DNA of 64,000 nucleotides from CAKZYD01 sp039814715 (GTDB lineage: Bacteria > Pseudomonadota > Alphaproteobacteria > Sphingomonadales > CAKZYD01): NCBI GenBank assembly GCA_039814715.1, contig JBCCAR010000016.1, positions 1 to 64,000 of the forward strand, read 5' to 3'. The position numbers and the translations under genes are program-made. Under the pieces are notes generated by a model. That model was not told the origin of the DNA. It saw only the letters and a list, made by a program, of their open reading frames with translations, and made no database searches. Shown here one piece after another: positions 24,775 through 34,841 of the stretch; position 1 is the stretch's first letter, and each line of letters begins with the position of its first letter.

Positions 24775-25053
24775 TCAGCTTTCATCGAGAATCAAATACA
24801 AAGTCTGCGCTTCTGCCGCTGGCCCGCGGCGCGCGCCTAAGGCCAATAGTTGTGCGACTTTCACATGGCGGCCAATGGTCACCGTTAAGACGTCCCCCAC
24901 GCGGACGCTGGCGCTCGCGCGGCTTAATTTCCGCCCATTCACGCGAACGCGCCCAGCGCTCACCGCTTGGGCGGCGATACTCCGGCTCTTAAAAAAGCGC
25001 GCATACCATAACCATTTATCGGCCCGCAGATATGGCTCTTGGCCGGGGGTCAT
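24775..25053 (-). CDS. S4 domain RNA-binding protein (Hsp15-like)
   Basis: A 92-residue protein made almost only of an S4 RNA-binding domain: LRADKWLWYARFFKSRS, then AVSAGRVRVNGRKL and VRVGDVLTV. This matches HslR/Hsp15, which binds free 50S subunits carrying nascent peptide after heat shock and helps recycle them. Its start overlaps the stop of the SUV3-like helicase as ATGA, so the two are translationally coupled, which points to a shared RNA role. It is shorter than E. coli Hsp15 (133) because the basic tail is missing. Confidence 0.9.
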   Translation of the reverse strand: MTPGQEPYLRADKWLWYARFFKSRSIAAQAVSAGRVRVNGRKLSRASASVRVGDVLTVTIGRHVKVAQLLALGARRGPAAEAQTLYLILDES

Positions 25054-28000
25054 TTCTGCTTGAGTTTTTCCTTAAGCCCGGCAAGCGCCGCAAAGGGGCT
25101 GTCTGGATTAATCTCTTTGCCGCGCCCACCTTTAGGTTGCCTGGAGAACGATTTTGGGCCTTGGCCCCCTTTGTTGCGCGGCCCTTTGCCTTTATGGCTG
25201 CCTTGTTTCACATCGTCGCCAGACTGCTGACGCCGGTTCTTGTGGTGTTGTGGCCGCTTTTTGGCGCGCATATCCCACTGGTAGACGGCAATCATCGTGG
25301 GCTCAGCATCCTCAGCTTTGTCTGGGATTTCTTGAGGCGTTTCTGCGGTTGCTTCTGGCGGGTGCTCTTGTGCGTCGGCAACGGCCTCTAAAGGTGCCGG
25401 TTCAGTGCTAGGCGCAGGCGCGCTTTCTGGTTTTTGGTCAGGCTCGTTTGCCAGTGTGTCAGCAGCGACGCTTTGTGCTGCTGGTGCCTCATCGCTGGGC
25501 GCTTGCACTGGCTGCGTCTCGGTCTGCGGCGCTGCCTTGGCCGCTTCTGCCGCTGCTTTTTCAGCAACGTGTGCGTCCCAGGCAGTCTTTTCCATGGCCT
25601 CGCTGCGATAGCCCAGTGCGCGCATAACGCCTTCAAAGTCTGTACCGGAAGCCCCAACATAGCCCATCAAATCCGGCGATACGGTAAAGCGCGCGCTGTT
25701 CAAGCCTAAGGGGCGCACTGCATCTGCTAAGCGCTCAAACATATCAATGCGCACGGCGTGGGCGCCGATGGGGCGAAAGCCAGCGACGCGGTAAAACGCG
25801 GTATCAATATCGCGCTCCATGGTGATCCAGACCAAGCCAGGCGTTGGCCGTGCGACCACGGGGACGGTCTTATCTTGGCCGAGCGCCCACAGCATGAGGC
25901 GCAGGTCTGTTGCGGCCGGCTTAAGCAGCAGCGGGATGAAGACATGTGTTGACCCGAAACGGATTTTAAATTGGCGCAGCCCCCGGCGGGCCACTTGGTC
26001 TAGCGCGCGCACTTCCTTATCGACTGCGCTGCGCGGCATTACGCCCAGATTTTCAACGAGCTGATAGGCCACTGCCCGGGCTTGCCCGCCCATGGCAACG
26101 TCCGCACTGTTCTTGGAGGCCGCCTTCAGCACGTCTCGCAGCTGTACGAGTGGCTGCAGAAGCTCCTCGATTTGCGCCGTGAGATATGTGTTCAGCCGCT
26201 CTAAAACGATATCGGCTGCTTGCCCATCAAGCATCGCACCATTGAGCAGCTTCGCATGCGCGCTCAGCGCTTCGTCAGAGCCTTGAACACTGGCAACGCT
26301 GGCGCCGCGCCATTTGATTTGCGGGCTTGAGAAACCGCGGGAGAAATCCAGCGAGAACTCTCCATCCTTTGCCGCTTTGAGTTCTAGGGCGCGGCGGTCT
26401 AACTCCTGGCGCAGCGCTTTATCAGCAGCAGCGCGCAGCATTTTTTGTTCATCGCGCGGCGCGGCGGCATCCACAGAGAAGTTGAAGCCCTTTAAGGTCC
26501 CAATCTGATGGCCTTCCACGACGATCTCGTCCTGGCCTGGCGCAGCGTTTTCAATATCGACCATCAGGTCACCTTTTTCCTTCAATTGCCGCAGCAAAAT
26601 ACTCGTGCGCTTGTCAACAAAGCGTTGCGTTAACCGCTCATGTAGCTGATCCGATAGCCTATCTTCAATGGCGCGTGTCATTTCTGACCAGAACAGAGCA
26701 TTTTCCAACCAGTTTGGACGGTTGGCGATGAAGGTCCAAATGCGGATGGCAGAGATGCGCTGGGCCAAGGTATCAATGTCGCCTTGGATATTGTCCAAGC
26801 GGTCAATCTGGGCATGTAGCCAGCGGTCCGGCAGGCGCATATCATTCTTGAGAAGGTGGGTGAAAATCTGCCCCAAAAGCCGCGCATGGACATTGCCTGC
26901 CAGTTTGCGAAAGTCCGGCACTTGGCAGACATCCCATAACAGCTTCACGCGCTCTGGACTGTCGGCCAAGGCGGCAATGGCGGTGTCTGATGAGAGGGCT
27001 TTGAGCATCGCGACATCGCTGGCGAAGCGGGCGCGCAAAAACACCTCTTTTTCCGGCGGCATTTCCAGGCTGCCGATCAGCGCTTCAAGCGAGCGAAAGT
27101 CTGGGTTTGGCGCCCGCCAAAATATCTTTTTGATGGCCGGGAATTGGTGGCCCTCGACCGCTTCAATCTCGCCTTCAGAAAACCGCGCGCTGCGCTCTTC
27201 CATGCGCAGCAGCGAGGTAAAGGCCCCGTCAGACATATGCCTACCTGCGCGCCCAGCAATTTGGGCGATTTCAGCGTTCGTTAAATCCCGCATTTTGCGG
27301 CCATCGAACTTGCGGCGGCTGGCGAACACCACGGTATCAATATCCATGTTCAGGCCCATGCCAATGGCATCTGTTGCGACCAGAAAATCCACATCGCCAT
27401 TTTGGTATAGCTCGACTTGCGCGTTGCGCGTCCTTGGTGAAAGCGCCCCCATAACAATCGCGCAGCCACCGCGCTGGCGTCGCAGCAATTCGGCATGAGC
27501 ATAGACATCTTCTATCGAAAACGCGACCAAAGCCGTTCGCCGGGGCATGCGGCTCAGCTTCTTCGGCGAGACATAGCGCAGTTGGGAAAAGCGTTCTCGG
27601 CTGACAATCTCCGCCTTTGGGATGAGCGCAGAGACCAGCGGCTTCATGGTCCCCGCGCCCATGAGCATCGTCTCTTCCGTGCCGCGCATATGCAGCATCC
27701 GGTCGGTAAACACATGGCCGCGCTCGGGGTCAGCGGCCATCTGAATTTCATCAATCCCGACAAAGGCAAAGTCGCGCCCGCCTAGATTTTTGCCAAGCCC
27801 CGCGCTGCGCGGCATGGATTCCGCTGTGCAAAGAAAATAATCGGCAAAGGGGGGAATAATCTTCTCCTCCCCCGTCATCAGCGCCACGCGCTCAGGCCCT
27901 TTCATGGCCACAACCCGGTCATACACCTCCCGCGCCAGCAATCTCAGCGGAAAGCCCATCACGCCAGACGCATGGCCCAGCATGCGCTCAACCGCTAAAT

Positions 28001-28073
28001 GCGTTTTGCCGGTGTTGGTGGGCCCAAGCACAGCCGTAACCTGGCCGCGGCGGGCCTGCGTGGATATCTGCAT
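25050..28073 (-). CDS. SUV3-like superfamily 2 helicase
   Basis: A 1007-residue helicase-related protein. Motor motifs are Walker A GPTNTGKTH (17-25), an early MTGEEK loop, the DEIQ box in FVGIDEIQMAADPERGH, the VATDAIGMGLNMDID segment and motif VI QIAGRAGRHMSDG. This order is that of SUV3 (mitochondrial RNA degradosome helicase) and its alphaproteobacterial relatives. After about residue 830 comes a low-complexity tail rich in Ala, Glu and Pro, then a basic stretch rich in Lys, Gly and Arg, then a conserved end DSPFAALAGLKEKL. Likely an RNA helicase. Its coupled partner is the S4 protein. Confidence 0.9.
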   Translation of the reverse strand: MQISTQARRGQVTAVLGPTNTGKTHLAVERMLGHASGVMGFPLRLLAREVYDRVVAMKGPERVALMTGEEKIIPPFADYFLCTAESMPRSAGLGKNLGGRDFAFVGIDEIQMAADPERGHVFTDRMLHMRGTEETMLMGAGTMKPLVSALIPKAEIVSRERFSQLRYVSPKKLSRMPRRTALVAFSIEDVYAHAELLRRQRGGCAIVMGALSPRTRNAQVELYQNGDVDFLVATDAIGMGLNMDIDTVVFASRRKFDGRKMRDLTNAEIAQIAGRAGRHMSDGAFTSLLRMEERSARFSEGEIEAVEGHQFPAIKKIFWRAPNPDFRSLEALIGSLEMPPEKEVFLRARFASDVAMLKALSSDTAIAALADSPERVKLLWDVCQVPDFRKLAGNVHARLLGQIFTHLLKNDMRLPDRWLHAQIDRLDNIQGDIDTLAQRISAIRIWTFIANRPNWLENALFWSEMTRAIEDRLSDQLHERLTQRFVDKRTSILLRQLKEKGDLMVDIENAAPGQDEIVVEGHQIGTLKGFNFSVDAAAPRDEQKMLRAAADKALRQELDRRALELKAAKDGEFSLDFSRGFSSPQIKWRGASVASVQGSDEALSAHAKLLNGAMLDGQAADIVLERLNTYLTAQIEELLQPLVQLRDVLKAASKNSADVAMGGQARAVAYQLVENLGVMPRSAVDKEVRALDQVARRGLRQFKIRFGSTHVFIPLLLKPAATDLRLMLWALGQDKTVPVVARPTPGLVWITMERDIDTAFYRVAGFRPIGAHAVRIDMFERLADAVRPLGLNSARFTVSPDLMGYVGASGTDFEGVMRALGYRSEAMEKTAWDAHVAEKAAAEAAKAAPQTETQPVQAPSDEAPAAQSVAADTLANEPDQKPESAPAPSTEPAPLEAVADAQEHPPEATAETPQEIPDKAEDAEPTMIAVYQWDMRAKKRPQHHKNRRQQSGDDVKQGSHKGKGPRNKGGQGPKSFSRQPKGGRGKEINPDSPFAALAGLKEKLKQK

Positions 28074-28161
28074 GGTTGCGCGTTCATATACCTGAATCAG
28101 GAACTACGACTGCTATCAGTATTTGCGCCGAGAGGAAATGCTCTCATGTTCAGTTCAAACT

Positions 28162-29385
28162 TTACGCTTTCATGCCGGTGACATAGCGGCGGTAAAGGGC
28201 GGCGAGGGACTGGGTTGAGCGCTCTTCTTTCATCAGCTGCATATTTCTGCGCCATGCGTTGACTTGGTCTTCGTCTTGCCGCAACGCGAAGTCGCGAACA
28301 GCGTCTATCAGCGCATCAAGAGTGTTTGCCATGAAGCCGATTGGCTGACCGCGCTCAGCCTGCGACTGCATGATCCTGTTTTCAAAGCAGAAGAGGGGCT
28401 TTTCATAGGCAACGGCGTCAAGGATCGTGCCGCTGGAATACTCACCATATGCCGCGCTCAGGGGCTGGACGATACAGTCGACGCTTGCCAGAGCTGCAGC
28501 GAATTGTGCTTGCGGAATTTTTGCCGCAGTGGGTTTGGTCGCTAAGGATGAAAGGTCAAAATCATGGACAGCGTCTAGCAGATGTCCAATGACGTGGAAT
28601 TCTATGTCAGGCGATGACAAAGCTTCGGCCATAGCGAGGAATTCCAAAAACCCTTTTTCCGGTCGCGCCTGGCCGACAAAACCGACTTTTACGGGTTTGC
28701 TTTTCGGCGCCAATACGATGTCTTCACTGGCTTTGGCAATCGGGTGCGGAAGGAAAAAGCTGTTGGGTTTTAGGTCTGAGAAATAGGCATCGAAGGAAGA
28801 TTTGATGTACTCTTCTAGGAGAACGAAGGAAACCGTATCGCGTTTGCTAAACCGGACTTCATTCCTGAACGAAAAAGCCTTCCAAAGGGGGTTCCGGCGG
28901 GTATCTTGTTTGGCTGTTTTCAGTTGATGAAACACAACATGGTGAACGAGCGTCTCGCGCGGTATTGCGGCCAGCCGCGTCGCTCCGACGATCAAGGGCG
29001 GGGGCGCGATCATGACAATTAGGTCTGCGCGGGTCTTCTTGGCTGCGCGCGAGATAAAGTTCCGTGCGGTCCAAGCCCCTTTAAGGAGGCCAAAAAAGTG
29101 CTGCAGGTTGCTGTTATAAAGTGGCCGTGTGCGCTCTCCTTCATATAGGGCAGGCCTTTCCAGAAACCGCAGGTCCGGTATGTCGCTTGCTTCCGATCTG
29201 AGAGCGTCATTATGAGGTGGATGCGCGCACACGGTAATTTGCGCGCCCGGAAACGCGCCATGCAATGCCTCTAGATAACTTGCATTAAAGGCAGCGTGCA
29301 TGGGGCCGCGGCTCGGGAAATCGACGAACAAGATATTTGAGATCTGTCGCTCGGAAGGGCCGGCCCTTGTTTCGCGGTTTTGCAA
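28162..29385 (-). CDS. GT4-like glycosyltransferase
   Basis: A 407-residue putative glycosyltransferase of the GT-B fold. The C-terminal half is informative: VKVGFVGQARPEKGFLEFL, a position-specific nucleotide-sugar loop, then DCIVQPLSAAYGEYSSGTIL and YEKPLFCFEN, resembling GT4 family donor sites. The N-terminal half has ILFVDFPSRGPMHAAFNASY. No membrane helix is visible. The start is TTG at 29385 with GGAG 6 bases ahead. It is alone, without a polysaccharide gene cluster around it, so the acceptor is unknown. Confidence 0.75.
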   Translation of the reverse strand: MQNRETRAGPSERQISNILFVDFPSRGPMHAAFNASYLEALHGAFPGAQITVCAHPPHNDALRSEASDIPDLRFLERPALYEGERTRPLYNSNLQHFFGLLKGAWTARNFISRAAKKTRADLIVMIAPPPLIVGATRLAAIPRETLVHHVVFHQLKTAKQDTRRNPLWKAFSFRNEVRFSKRDTVSFVLLEEYIKSSFDAYFSDLKPNSFFLPHPIAKASEDIVLAPKSKPVKVGFVGQARPEKGFLEFLAMAEALSSPDIEFHVIGHLLDAVHDFDLSSLATKPTAAKIPQAQFAAALASVDCIVQPLSAAYGEYSSGTILDAVAYEKPLFCFENRIMQSQAERGQPIGFMANTLDALIDAVRDFALRQDEDQVNAWRRNMQLMKEERSTQSLAALYRRYVTGMKA

Positions 29386-29543
29386 GTGTCACTCCGGCCT
29401 GGCAGATCGTAGCGTGCAATAGCCCTTTGCCATCGCCTCTCTGTATTACAGACTTACTGTGATGGATGTTCGTTAACAATGAACGATATTTATGGACCAA
29501 GATTGTCTCATCGCCGGGCTACGGGGTGTATCCTTGCTCTTTT

Positions 29544-30881
29544 CTAATTCACTGCGAATTTCGTTGCTTGCAGAGTCGTCCCACCATCATGGTCATCTGC
29601 TTTGACGACGCCGGTGATGGTTGCGCCTTTGCATTTGCTGGCGATGGTGCATTTGAACATGGCGACTTTGCGCTCTGCTTTTGGCAGTTTCGATGCATCA
29701 AAAGACATGAACTGACCGCCGCCTTCCATGGTGCAATAATTTTGGACGCAGTAAGCATCAGCCTGAACGGTGACGGTCTTACCGATCATCGATGGACCAT
29801 CGAGGATTAAGTCCATAAAGCTGTCTGAGGCGTCACTCGGCGCCATGCCGAGCGCGGCCATGGTGCCGCCGGTGATGGCTTGGCCAAGGCCCATTTGTTC
29901 TGCCTGTTTTTGCAAAGCGGCCATGTCCATGGCCCCAGGCATCTGCCCGGTCGCATTGCCAAGCGCGAAGGCGGCATTGGGCGGGGCTGGCATATTGGCG
30001 GGCATGCCATTGGGCAGCATAGCAAAGGGGTCAGGCTTTGGCTTGGCTGATTCTGCTTTGGGGCTATCGGGGCCCCAGCCGACCAACCACAGGCGCCCGT
30101 CCACAGCTTCCTTCCAGTTAAAGCCTAAGTGTAACAGCAGGTTGGCAATGCCGACGGTTTCGCGGTTCATACCGCCGCCAAAGGCGCCGCCGATTTTGGG
30201 CGCTGTTGGGCTATCTTCAATGGCGCGCTTGGGCGGCAAGGGGCCAACGGTGCGCTTAGCGCCGCTATTGTCCCAGGTCGAATGGGGGAAGTTGCCCCAT
30301 AGATTGATGTCCACCAGAGACGCGCCTTCAAACTGATAAATTTCCGCATTGCAGACGCTGAAGGGCTCTATGTCTTGGCGGCTATTTGCGTCTGTCCAGA
30401 TAACGGCGGAATACATCCAGCAGCCATCGGTCGCAAATTGCTGGCTCACATCATAAGAGCGCATGCGCGTTGCTTTGTCGTTTGAATAATAGCTTTTAAA
30501 GCTGTCTTCTGTGGCGCGGGAGTACGTGTTGCCTGTCTCCCATTCCAAAACAGTGATGGCCACGCGCGGGAAGGTATTGGCCTTTTCATAAGGCTTGCCT
30601 GCAAAGAAATTCAAAAGCGGTGTTTGGCGAATGGTGGAGTTATACGTCCCATTCCATTCGCCTTTGTTTCGAACGACGGCTCCAATCGAATCAAAGCTAT
30701 TGTCAATGCTGCGCTTTTGCATGTTCTGCAGGTCTTGGCGAATATTGCCAAGGCGGCGCGTTGAATCATTGTCGCGCAGCTCTTGGTCGGTCACGCGTTT
30801 ATCAATGGCCTGGGCAAGGCTTTGCCCCGCTGGCAGCGTTGCGGCGATGAATGTGGCAGTCAAAAGTGAAAAACGAAGCAT
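29544..30881 (-). CDS. Exported protein of unknown function
   Basis: I do not recognise this 445-residue protein. It has a clear signal peptide (1-23, ending QSLAQA). Residues about 30-265 form a domain with scattered Trp and Cys residues (WNGTYNSTIRQTPLLNFF, TDGCWMYSAVIWTD). A Pro/Met/Ala-rich linker (about 275-345) follows, with PNGMPANMPAPPNAAF. The last 90 residues form a separate small domain starting LILDGPSMIGKTVTVQADAY with three to four cysteines, perhaps a beta-barrel of OB type. It probably works in the periplasm or on the surface. It is flanked by unrelated genes on the same strand. Confidence 0.6.
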   Translation of the reverse strand: MLRFSLLTATFIAATLPAGQSLAQAIDKRVTDQELRDNDSTRRLGNIRQDLQNMQKRSIDNSFDSIGAVVRNKGEWNGTYNSTIRQTPLLNFFAGKPYEKANTFPRVAITVLEWETGNTYSRATEDSFKSYYSNDKATRMRSYDVSQQFATDGCWMYSAVIWTDANSRQDIEPFSVCNAEIYQFEGASLVDINLWGNFPHSTWDNSGAKRTVGPLPPKRAIEDSPTAPKIGGAFGGGMNRETVGIANLLLHLGFNWKEAVDGRLWLVGWGPDSPKAESAKPKPDPFAMLPNGMPANMPAPPNAAFALGNATGQMPGAMDMAALQKQAEQMGLGQAITGGTMAALGMAPSDASDSFMDLILDGPSMIGKTVTVQADAYCVQNYCTMEGGGQFMSFDASKLPKAERKVAMFKCTIASKCKGATITGVVKADDHDGGTTLQATKFAVN

Positions 30882-30988
30882 TAAAATGTCCCCTGCAAAT
30901 CATGTATGCCAACCGGCAGGATTGGTCTTTATAGAGTGTTTCGTTAGCACATAATGAGCAAGTCGTTCAGCGAAAATTTATATGGTAA

Positions 30989-32791
30989 TTAACGCCGGGC
31001 GGGCTTGCGTTTTTGGCGCTCCTCTTGCGGCGCTTTTCTGCGTTCAGGCAATTTGCCGCCATTGGCTATGACCCAGCTGCGGATTTGTTCTTCAAGTACA
31101 TTTAGCGGCAGCGCGCCTTGCTCTAGGACCGCGCTGTGGAACTGGCGCAGGTCGAAGCTTTGGCCAAGTGCTTTTTGCGCCATTTCCCGCAGTCGGCTGA
31201 TTTTCATTTCACCAAGCTTGTAGGCCAGCGCCTGGCCGGGCCAGGTGATATACCGGTCCACTTCAGAGGCGATATTCGCGTCGCTCAGCGCCGTGTTGTA
31301 GGCCATATAGTCAATGGCTTGGTCCCGGCTCCAGCCTAGGGCGTGAATACCGGTGTCTACAACCAAGCGGCAGGCGCGCCACATTTCATAGCTAAGGCGG
31401 CCAAAGTTCGCATAGGGGTCCTTATAAAAACCCATTTCAAGCCCCAAGCGTTCAGCATAAAGACCCCAACCCTCGCTAAAGGCTGTATAGCCGCCATAGC
31501 GGCGGAAATTTGGAATGTCCGTAAGCTCTTGTTGCAGGGCGATTTGGAGATGATGGCCGGGCACAGCCTCATGCAAGGTGAGCGCTTCGAGTTCAAATAG
31601 CGGCCGTTGGCTCAGAGACGATAGATTGATGCGAAATACGCCTGCCCGCGTGCCATCCCCGGCGGGCCGCTCATAATAGGCTGCCGGGCTGCCATCTGCC
31701 AGTGCGATGGGGATTGGTTTGACGGTGTAGGACATGCGCGGCAACACAGCGAAAAGCGTCGGCAAGGCCCCATCGGCCTGTTTCGCGATCAAGGCTGTCT
31801 TTTGCAGTAATTCTTTGCCCGTTTTGGCGTAGAATTGGGGATCGGTCCGCAGGAAGGTGAGAAAATCATCGATCGTGCCAGTGAACTGAACTTCATCCAT
31901 GACCGCCTGCATTTCCCGGCGGATGCGGCTGACTTCTGAAAGGCCAATCTGGTGAATTTGCCGCGCTGATAGGGTCAATGTCGTATAGCGCTTTATGCGG
32001 TGCCGGTAATAATCTTCGCCGCGATCCAGATTTGATGCGCCGACGTTTTGCTGGCAGCTGGGCATGTATTCTCTTTGAAATACATCCGCCCATGTGCGCA
32101 GGGCGGGCATCACCCGGTCATTGATGGCCGTGCGGGCCATGGCTTTCAGCCGTTTCCAACTTTGCCGGTCAATGGTTGCTGGGCGCGCTTTGAAAGGCGC
32201 CCAAAAGCTGCTGTCTTCAGCGAGCGCTGTTATTTGGTTTGTGATGCTCGCATCCAATCCGCTGATCGCATCGCAAGGCTGGGTCATGCCGTTTTGTATG
32301 GCCCAGCGCGTTGTTGCCATGCCTTCGCCATTCAGGCGCGAGATATCATTCAGCCGGGCAATATAGCTCTCATAGTCTGCCATGGTGAAAAACGGCAGCT
32401 GATCGGGCAAATTCGCAATATCGAAATGCCAGCCTGAAAACCGCGTAAACAACATCGCCCGCTGGGGGTAGGAGAGGGCGGCGATTTGGGTCTGCAAGTC
32501 CGTTTCCAGAAGGCTTTTATTCAGCTGGCTCGCAGCGCTCAGGTCTTCATCGTCTATATCGACCAAGTCTTCCAAAAAGCCCTCAAAACGCGCTTTGCGT
32601 TTGTCCATGGATTTCAAGGAGAGGCTCTTCAGCTTTTCGTCATACGCGCGGGCACCCAAGCTGGTCGCCAGCACGGGGTTTTGTTCCAGAACAAATGCCC
32701 AATGGCGATCGATGACCTTTTTTAGGGCCTTTTCATTGGCATGCGCGCTGCCAGCTGCAAACAGGAAAATGATAAAGACAAAAGCGCGCAT
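30989..32791 (-). CDS. Exported DUF885 family metallopeptidase-like protein
   Basis: A 600-residue protein with a short signal peptide (about 1-18, FVFIIFLFAAGSAHA) and a body of the DUF885 family, related to M32/M3-like zinc peptidases. The zinc motif HEAVPGHH follows EALTL, and a second conserved segment YGGYTAFSEGWGLYAERLG lies about 40 residues later. The end is very basic (EERQKRKPARR). ATG 32791 has GGAGAGG upstream and gives the signal peptide at the N-terminus; a longer upstream frame is rejected. The natural substrate is unknown. It is divergent from the next gene. Confidence 0.86.
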   Translation of the reverse strand: MRAFVFIIFLFAAGSAHANEKALKKVIDRHWAFVLEQNPVLATSLGARAYDEKLKSLSLKSMDKRKARFEGFLEDLVDIDDEDLSAASQLNKSLLETDLQTQIAALSYPQRAMLFTRFSGWHFDIANLPDQLPFFTMADYESYIARLNDISRLNGEGMATTRWAIQNGMTQPCDAISGLDASITNQITALAEDSSFWAPFKARPATIDRQSWKRLKAMARTAINDRVMPALRTWADVFQREYMPSCQQNVGASNLDRGEDYYRHRIKRYTTLTLSARQIHQIGLSEVSRIRREMQAVMDEVQFTGTIDDFLTFLRTDPQFYAKTGKELLQKTALIAKQADGALPTLFAVLPRMSYTVKPIPIALADGSPAAYYERPAGDGTRAGVFRINLSSLSQRPLFELEALTLHEAVPGHHLQIALQQELTDIPNFRRYGGYTAFSEGWGLYAERLGLEMGFYKDPYANFGRLSYEMWRACRLVVDTGIHALGWSRDQAIDYMAYNTALSDANIASEVDRYITWPGQALAYKLGEMKISRLREMAQKALGQSFDLRQFHSAVLEQGALPLNVLEEQIRSWVIANGGKLPERRKAPQEERQKRKPARR

Positions 32792-33019
32792 AAACCTCTC
32801 CGCGGACAACCAGCCCCAAGCGGAACCTGGCACAGCGCTGGTTGCAAGGCAAATGCGGCCAATCGGGGGCGGTGATGGAATAAAAACCGCTATGCTCTGC
32901 GCGCGGGGCGGCACCTGCTGCTGTGACAACTGCATGGGCGCGGGCTGGTTACTCTCTTTCGCTGCGGCCCTAAAACCGCTATTGTGATCGACTTAAGGTA
33001 GTGAGGCGATGGGGAAGTT

Positions 33020-33751
33020 TTGCGCAACAAGGGGACAAGCGACCGCCGCGCCTTTACCTTGTGCGCGCTGGCTGGCCTGGTGAGCTTTGGCATGGTTGCC
33101 GCCCTGCTGGTGATTTACCCCATGCGGCTACCATCGGCTGAAACAGCCTTTTTGCCCCCAGCGCTGGCGCTCCAATTTGCAACAAGCCCCGACCAGATAG
33201 CGGCCATTTTTGGCCCGGCGGGGACGCCGATGCGTTTTAGCACCGTCCAATCCATGCATGATGGCAATATAGCGGACTATGGCTTCATGGTCATCTATTC
33301 GCTGTTTTTAGCGTTCTTCTTCCATGGCCAGCGCTTGAAAACGGGCCTGCGCGCCTGGTGGAGCGTCTTGCCCATGATTTTGGTTGTTCTCACCTTTGAC
33401 ATTATGGAAAACCGGGTGCTCAGCGTTATTACCCGCGCGCCCGATAGTCTGAGCTTGCAGCGCTCCATCGGGGCGCTGCAGCTCTATACCTGGGGCAAAT
33501 GGAGTACGCTCGCGGTGGTTTCTGGTGTGGCAGCCATGGCCTTTTTCGCGCGGCGCTCCCTTGTGCTGGGCCTGCTGTGTTTGCCGCCATTGCTGCTGGT
33601 GTTGCCTGCCTATAAAAGCCCAGGCACTAGCGCTGTCTATCTTGTCCTCTCCGTTGGGCTGAGTTGGATTGTTATGCTTTCGCATGCCATAAAAAGGTCC
33701 ATGTTTGGGCAAACCACCGCCAAGAGCGAGCCTTATAGTTTGGTATCATGA
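33020..33751 (+). CDS. Integral membrane protein of unknown function
   Basis: A 243-residue protein with about five to six hydrophobic segments: near 12-35, 88-102, 113-128, 160-175, 179-195 and 203-220. I do not recognise the family. A conserved-looking polar insert (TPMRFSTVQSMHDGNIADYG) lies between the first two helices. The start is TTG at 33020; an in-frame stop at 33002 and no nearer ATG force this choice. Its stop overlaps the start of the next gene (ATGA), so both are probably made together. Confidence 0.65.
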   Translation: MRNKGTSDRRAFTLCALAGLVSFGMVAALLVIYPMRLPSAETAFLPPALALQFATSPDQIAAIFGPAGTPMRFSTVQSMHDGNIADYGFMVIYSLFLAFFFHGQRLKTGLRAWWSVLPMILVVLTFDIMENRVLSVITRAPDSLSLQRSIGALQLYTWGKWSTLAVVSGVAAMAFFARRSLVLGLLCLPPLLLVLPAYKSPGTSAVYLVLSVGLSWIVMLSHAIKRSMFGQTTAKSEPYSLVS

Positions 33752-34737
33752 CCTGGCTTTTTTCTGTGTTGCTTGCTGCCGATGTCTCCGGCGCCTCTAT
33801 TGTTGAAGCAGCGCGTGAGCCACTGCGCTATGAAACCTTATCTGAACCTGCAGACACGAGCCGCGCGAATGGCGAAGATGCGTTGGCGCAGTATCGCCGC
33901 GCGCCGCGCAAAGATGAGGGATTGCTACTTGCCGTGCGGGCCTTGCTCAATACAGGAGAGATGGATGACGCTTGGGACTTGGTGGAAGATCACCCCGCGC
34001 CAAGCACGACGCACGCCTTCTTTAAAGCCAAACTTGAAGCGATTAACGCAAATCTTGCTATCTCTGGCTCACTGGGAAAGCTGAAATGGGCCAAGCGGCT
34101 CAGGTCTCATTGTGCCAATCAGGTATCGAATGTGCCAGACGATGAAGACGCGCTGGAGTGCTTGGCCAAATTCCATGCCCGCGCGCCGTCTATCGCTGGC
34201 GGCGACAAGGCCGTTTCTCAAACCTCGCTTGCGGCGCTGGAGAGACTGAACGCTCCTAGGGCGAAGCTGGTTGCTGCTGAGCTCGTTTTTCGCGAAGACC
34301 CCGACGCAGCGCGCGCTTTGGTGGATGACGCTATGGGGTTTGGTGATGTCTATGATCCTGGTCTCCTGCAAGCAGCGATGGTCTATGGCTATTTCAAAGA
34401 TTGGGATGAGGCCCAAGCCGTCTTAGCGCGTATCCCAGAAGGCTCTGAGCTGTCTGGGATGCGGCACTATCAAATGGGAAAATTGGCCGCTGAGCATGGG
34501 GAAAAGCTCAGCGAGGGGGAACAAGCCCTGCTCACCTTTTTAACCAGTCAAACACGCCATCTCGGGGTTGATTTTCGCGGCCCAGCCCACTGGCGCCTTG
34601 GCCAAATCTTCGTTCACAAGGAACGATATGGGCTCGCCAATCAGGCTTTTAAGGCAGCGCTGCGCTATAATCCAAAGCTCAAGCAAGCCAAGAAGGACCT
34701 CAAGAAACTCAGAGCTTTGCGGGATAAACAAGGCTGA
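33748..34737 (+). CDS. Helical-repeat (TPR/Sel1-like) hypothetical protein
   Basis: A 329-residue protein with a short hydrophobic start (about residues 1-15), which may be a signal peptide or anchor. The rest is predicted helical, with tandem helix-turn-helix units. The best ones are at the C-terminus, PAHWRLGQIFVHKERYGLAN then FKAALRYNPKLKQAKKDLKK, the usual TPR pattern. TPR proteins act as protein-binding scaffolds. It is translationally coupled to the membrane protein upstream and precedes methylmalonyl-CoA mutase with a gap of 104 bases. The specific role is unknown. Confidence 0.65.
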   Translation: MTWLFSVLLAADVSGASIVEAAREPLRYETLSEPADTSRANGEDALAQYRRAPRKDEGLLLAVRALLNTGEMDDAWDLVEDHPAPSTTHAFFKAKLEAINANLAISGSLGKLKWAKRLRSHCANQVSNVPDDEDALECLAKFHARAPSIAGGDKAVSQTSLAALERLNAPRAKLVAAELVFREDPDAARALVDDAMGFGDVYDPGLLQAAMVYGYFKDWDEAQAVLARIPEGSELSGMRHYQMGKLAAEHGEKLSEGEQALLTFLTSQTRHLGVDFRGPAHWRLGQIFVHKERYGLANQAFKAALRYNPKLKQAKKDLKKLRALRDKQG

Positions 34738-34841
34738 GGTTTTCGCCCTTTTGCCTTTGCAGCGCTGGCAATCGTCATAAATTGACTCTTTAGAGGTTGG
34801 CCGTAATAGTCCGCCCCAACTCAAAAAGACATGGCAGCGAG

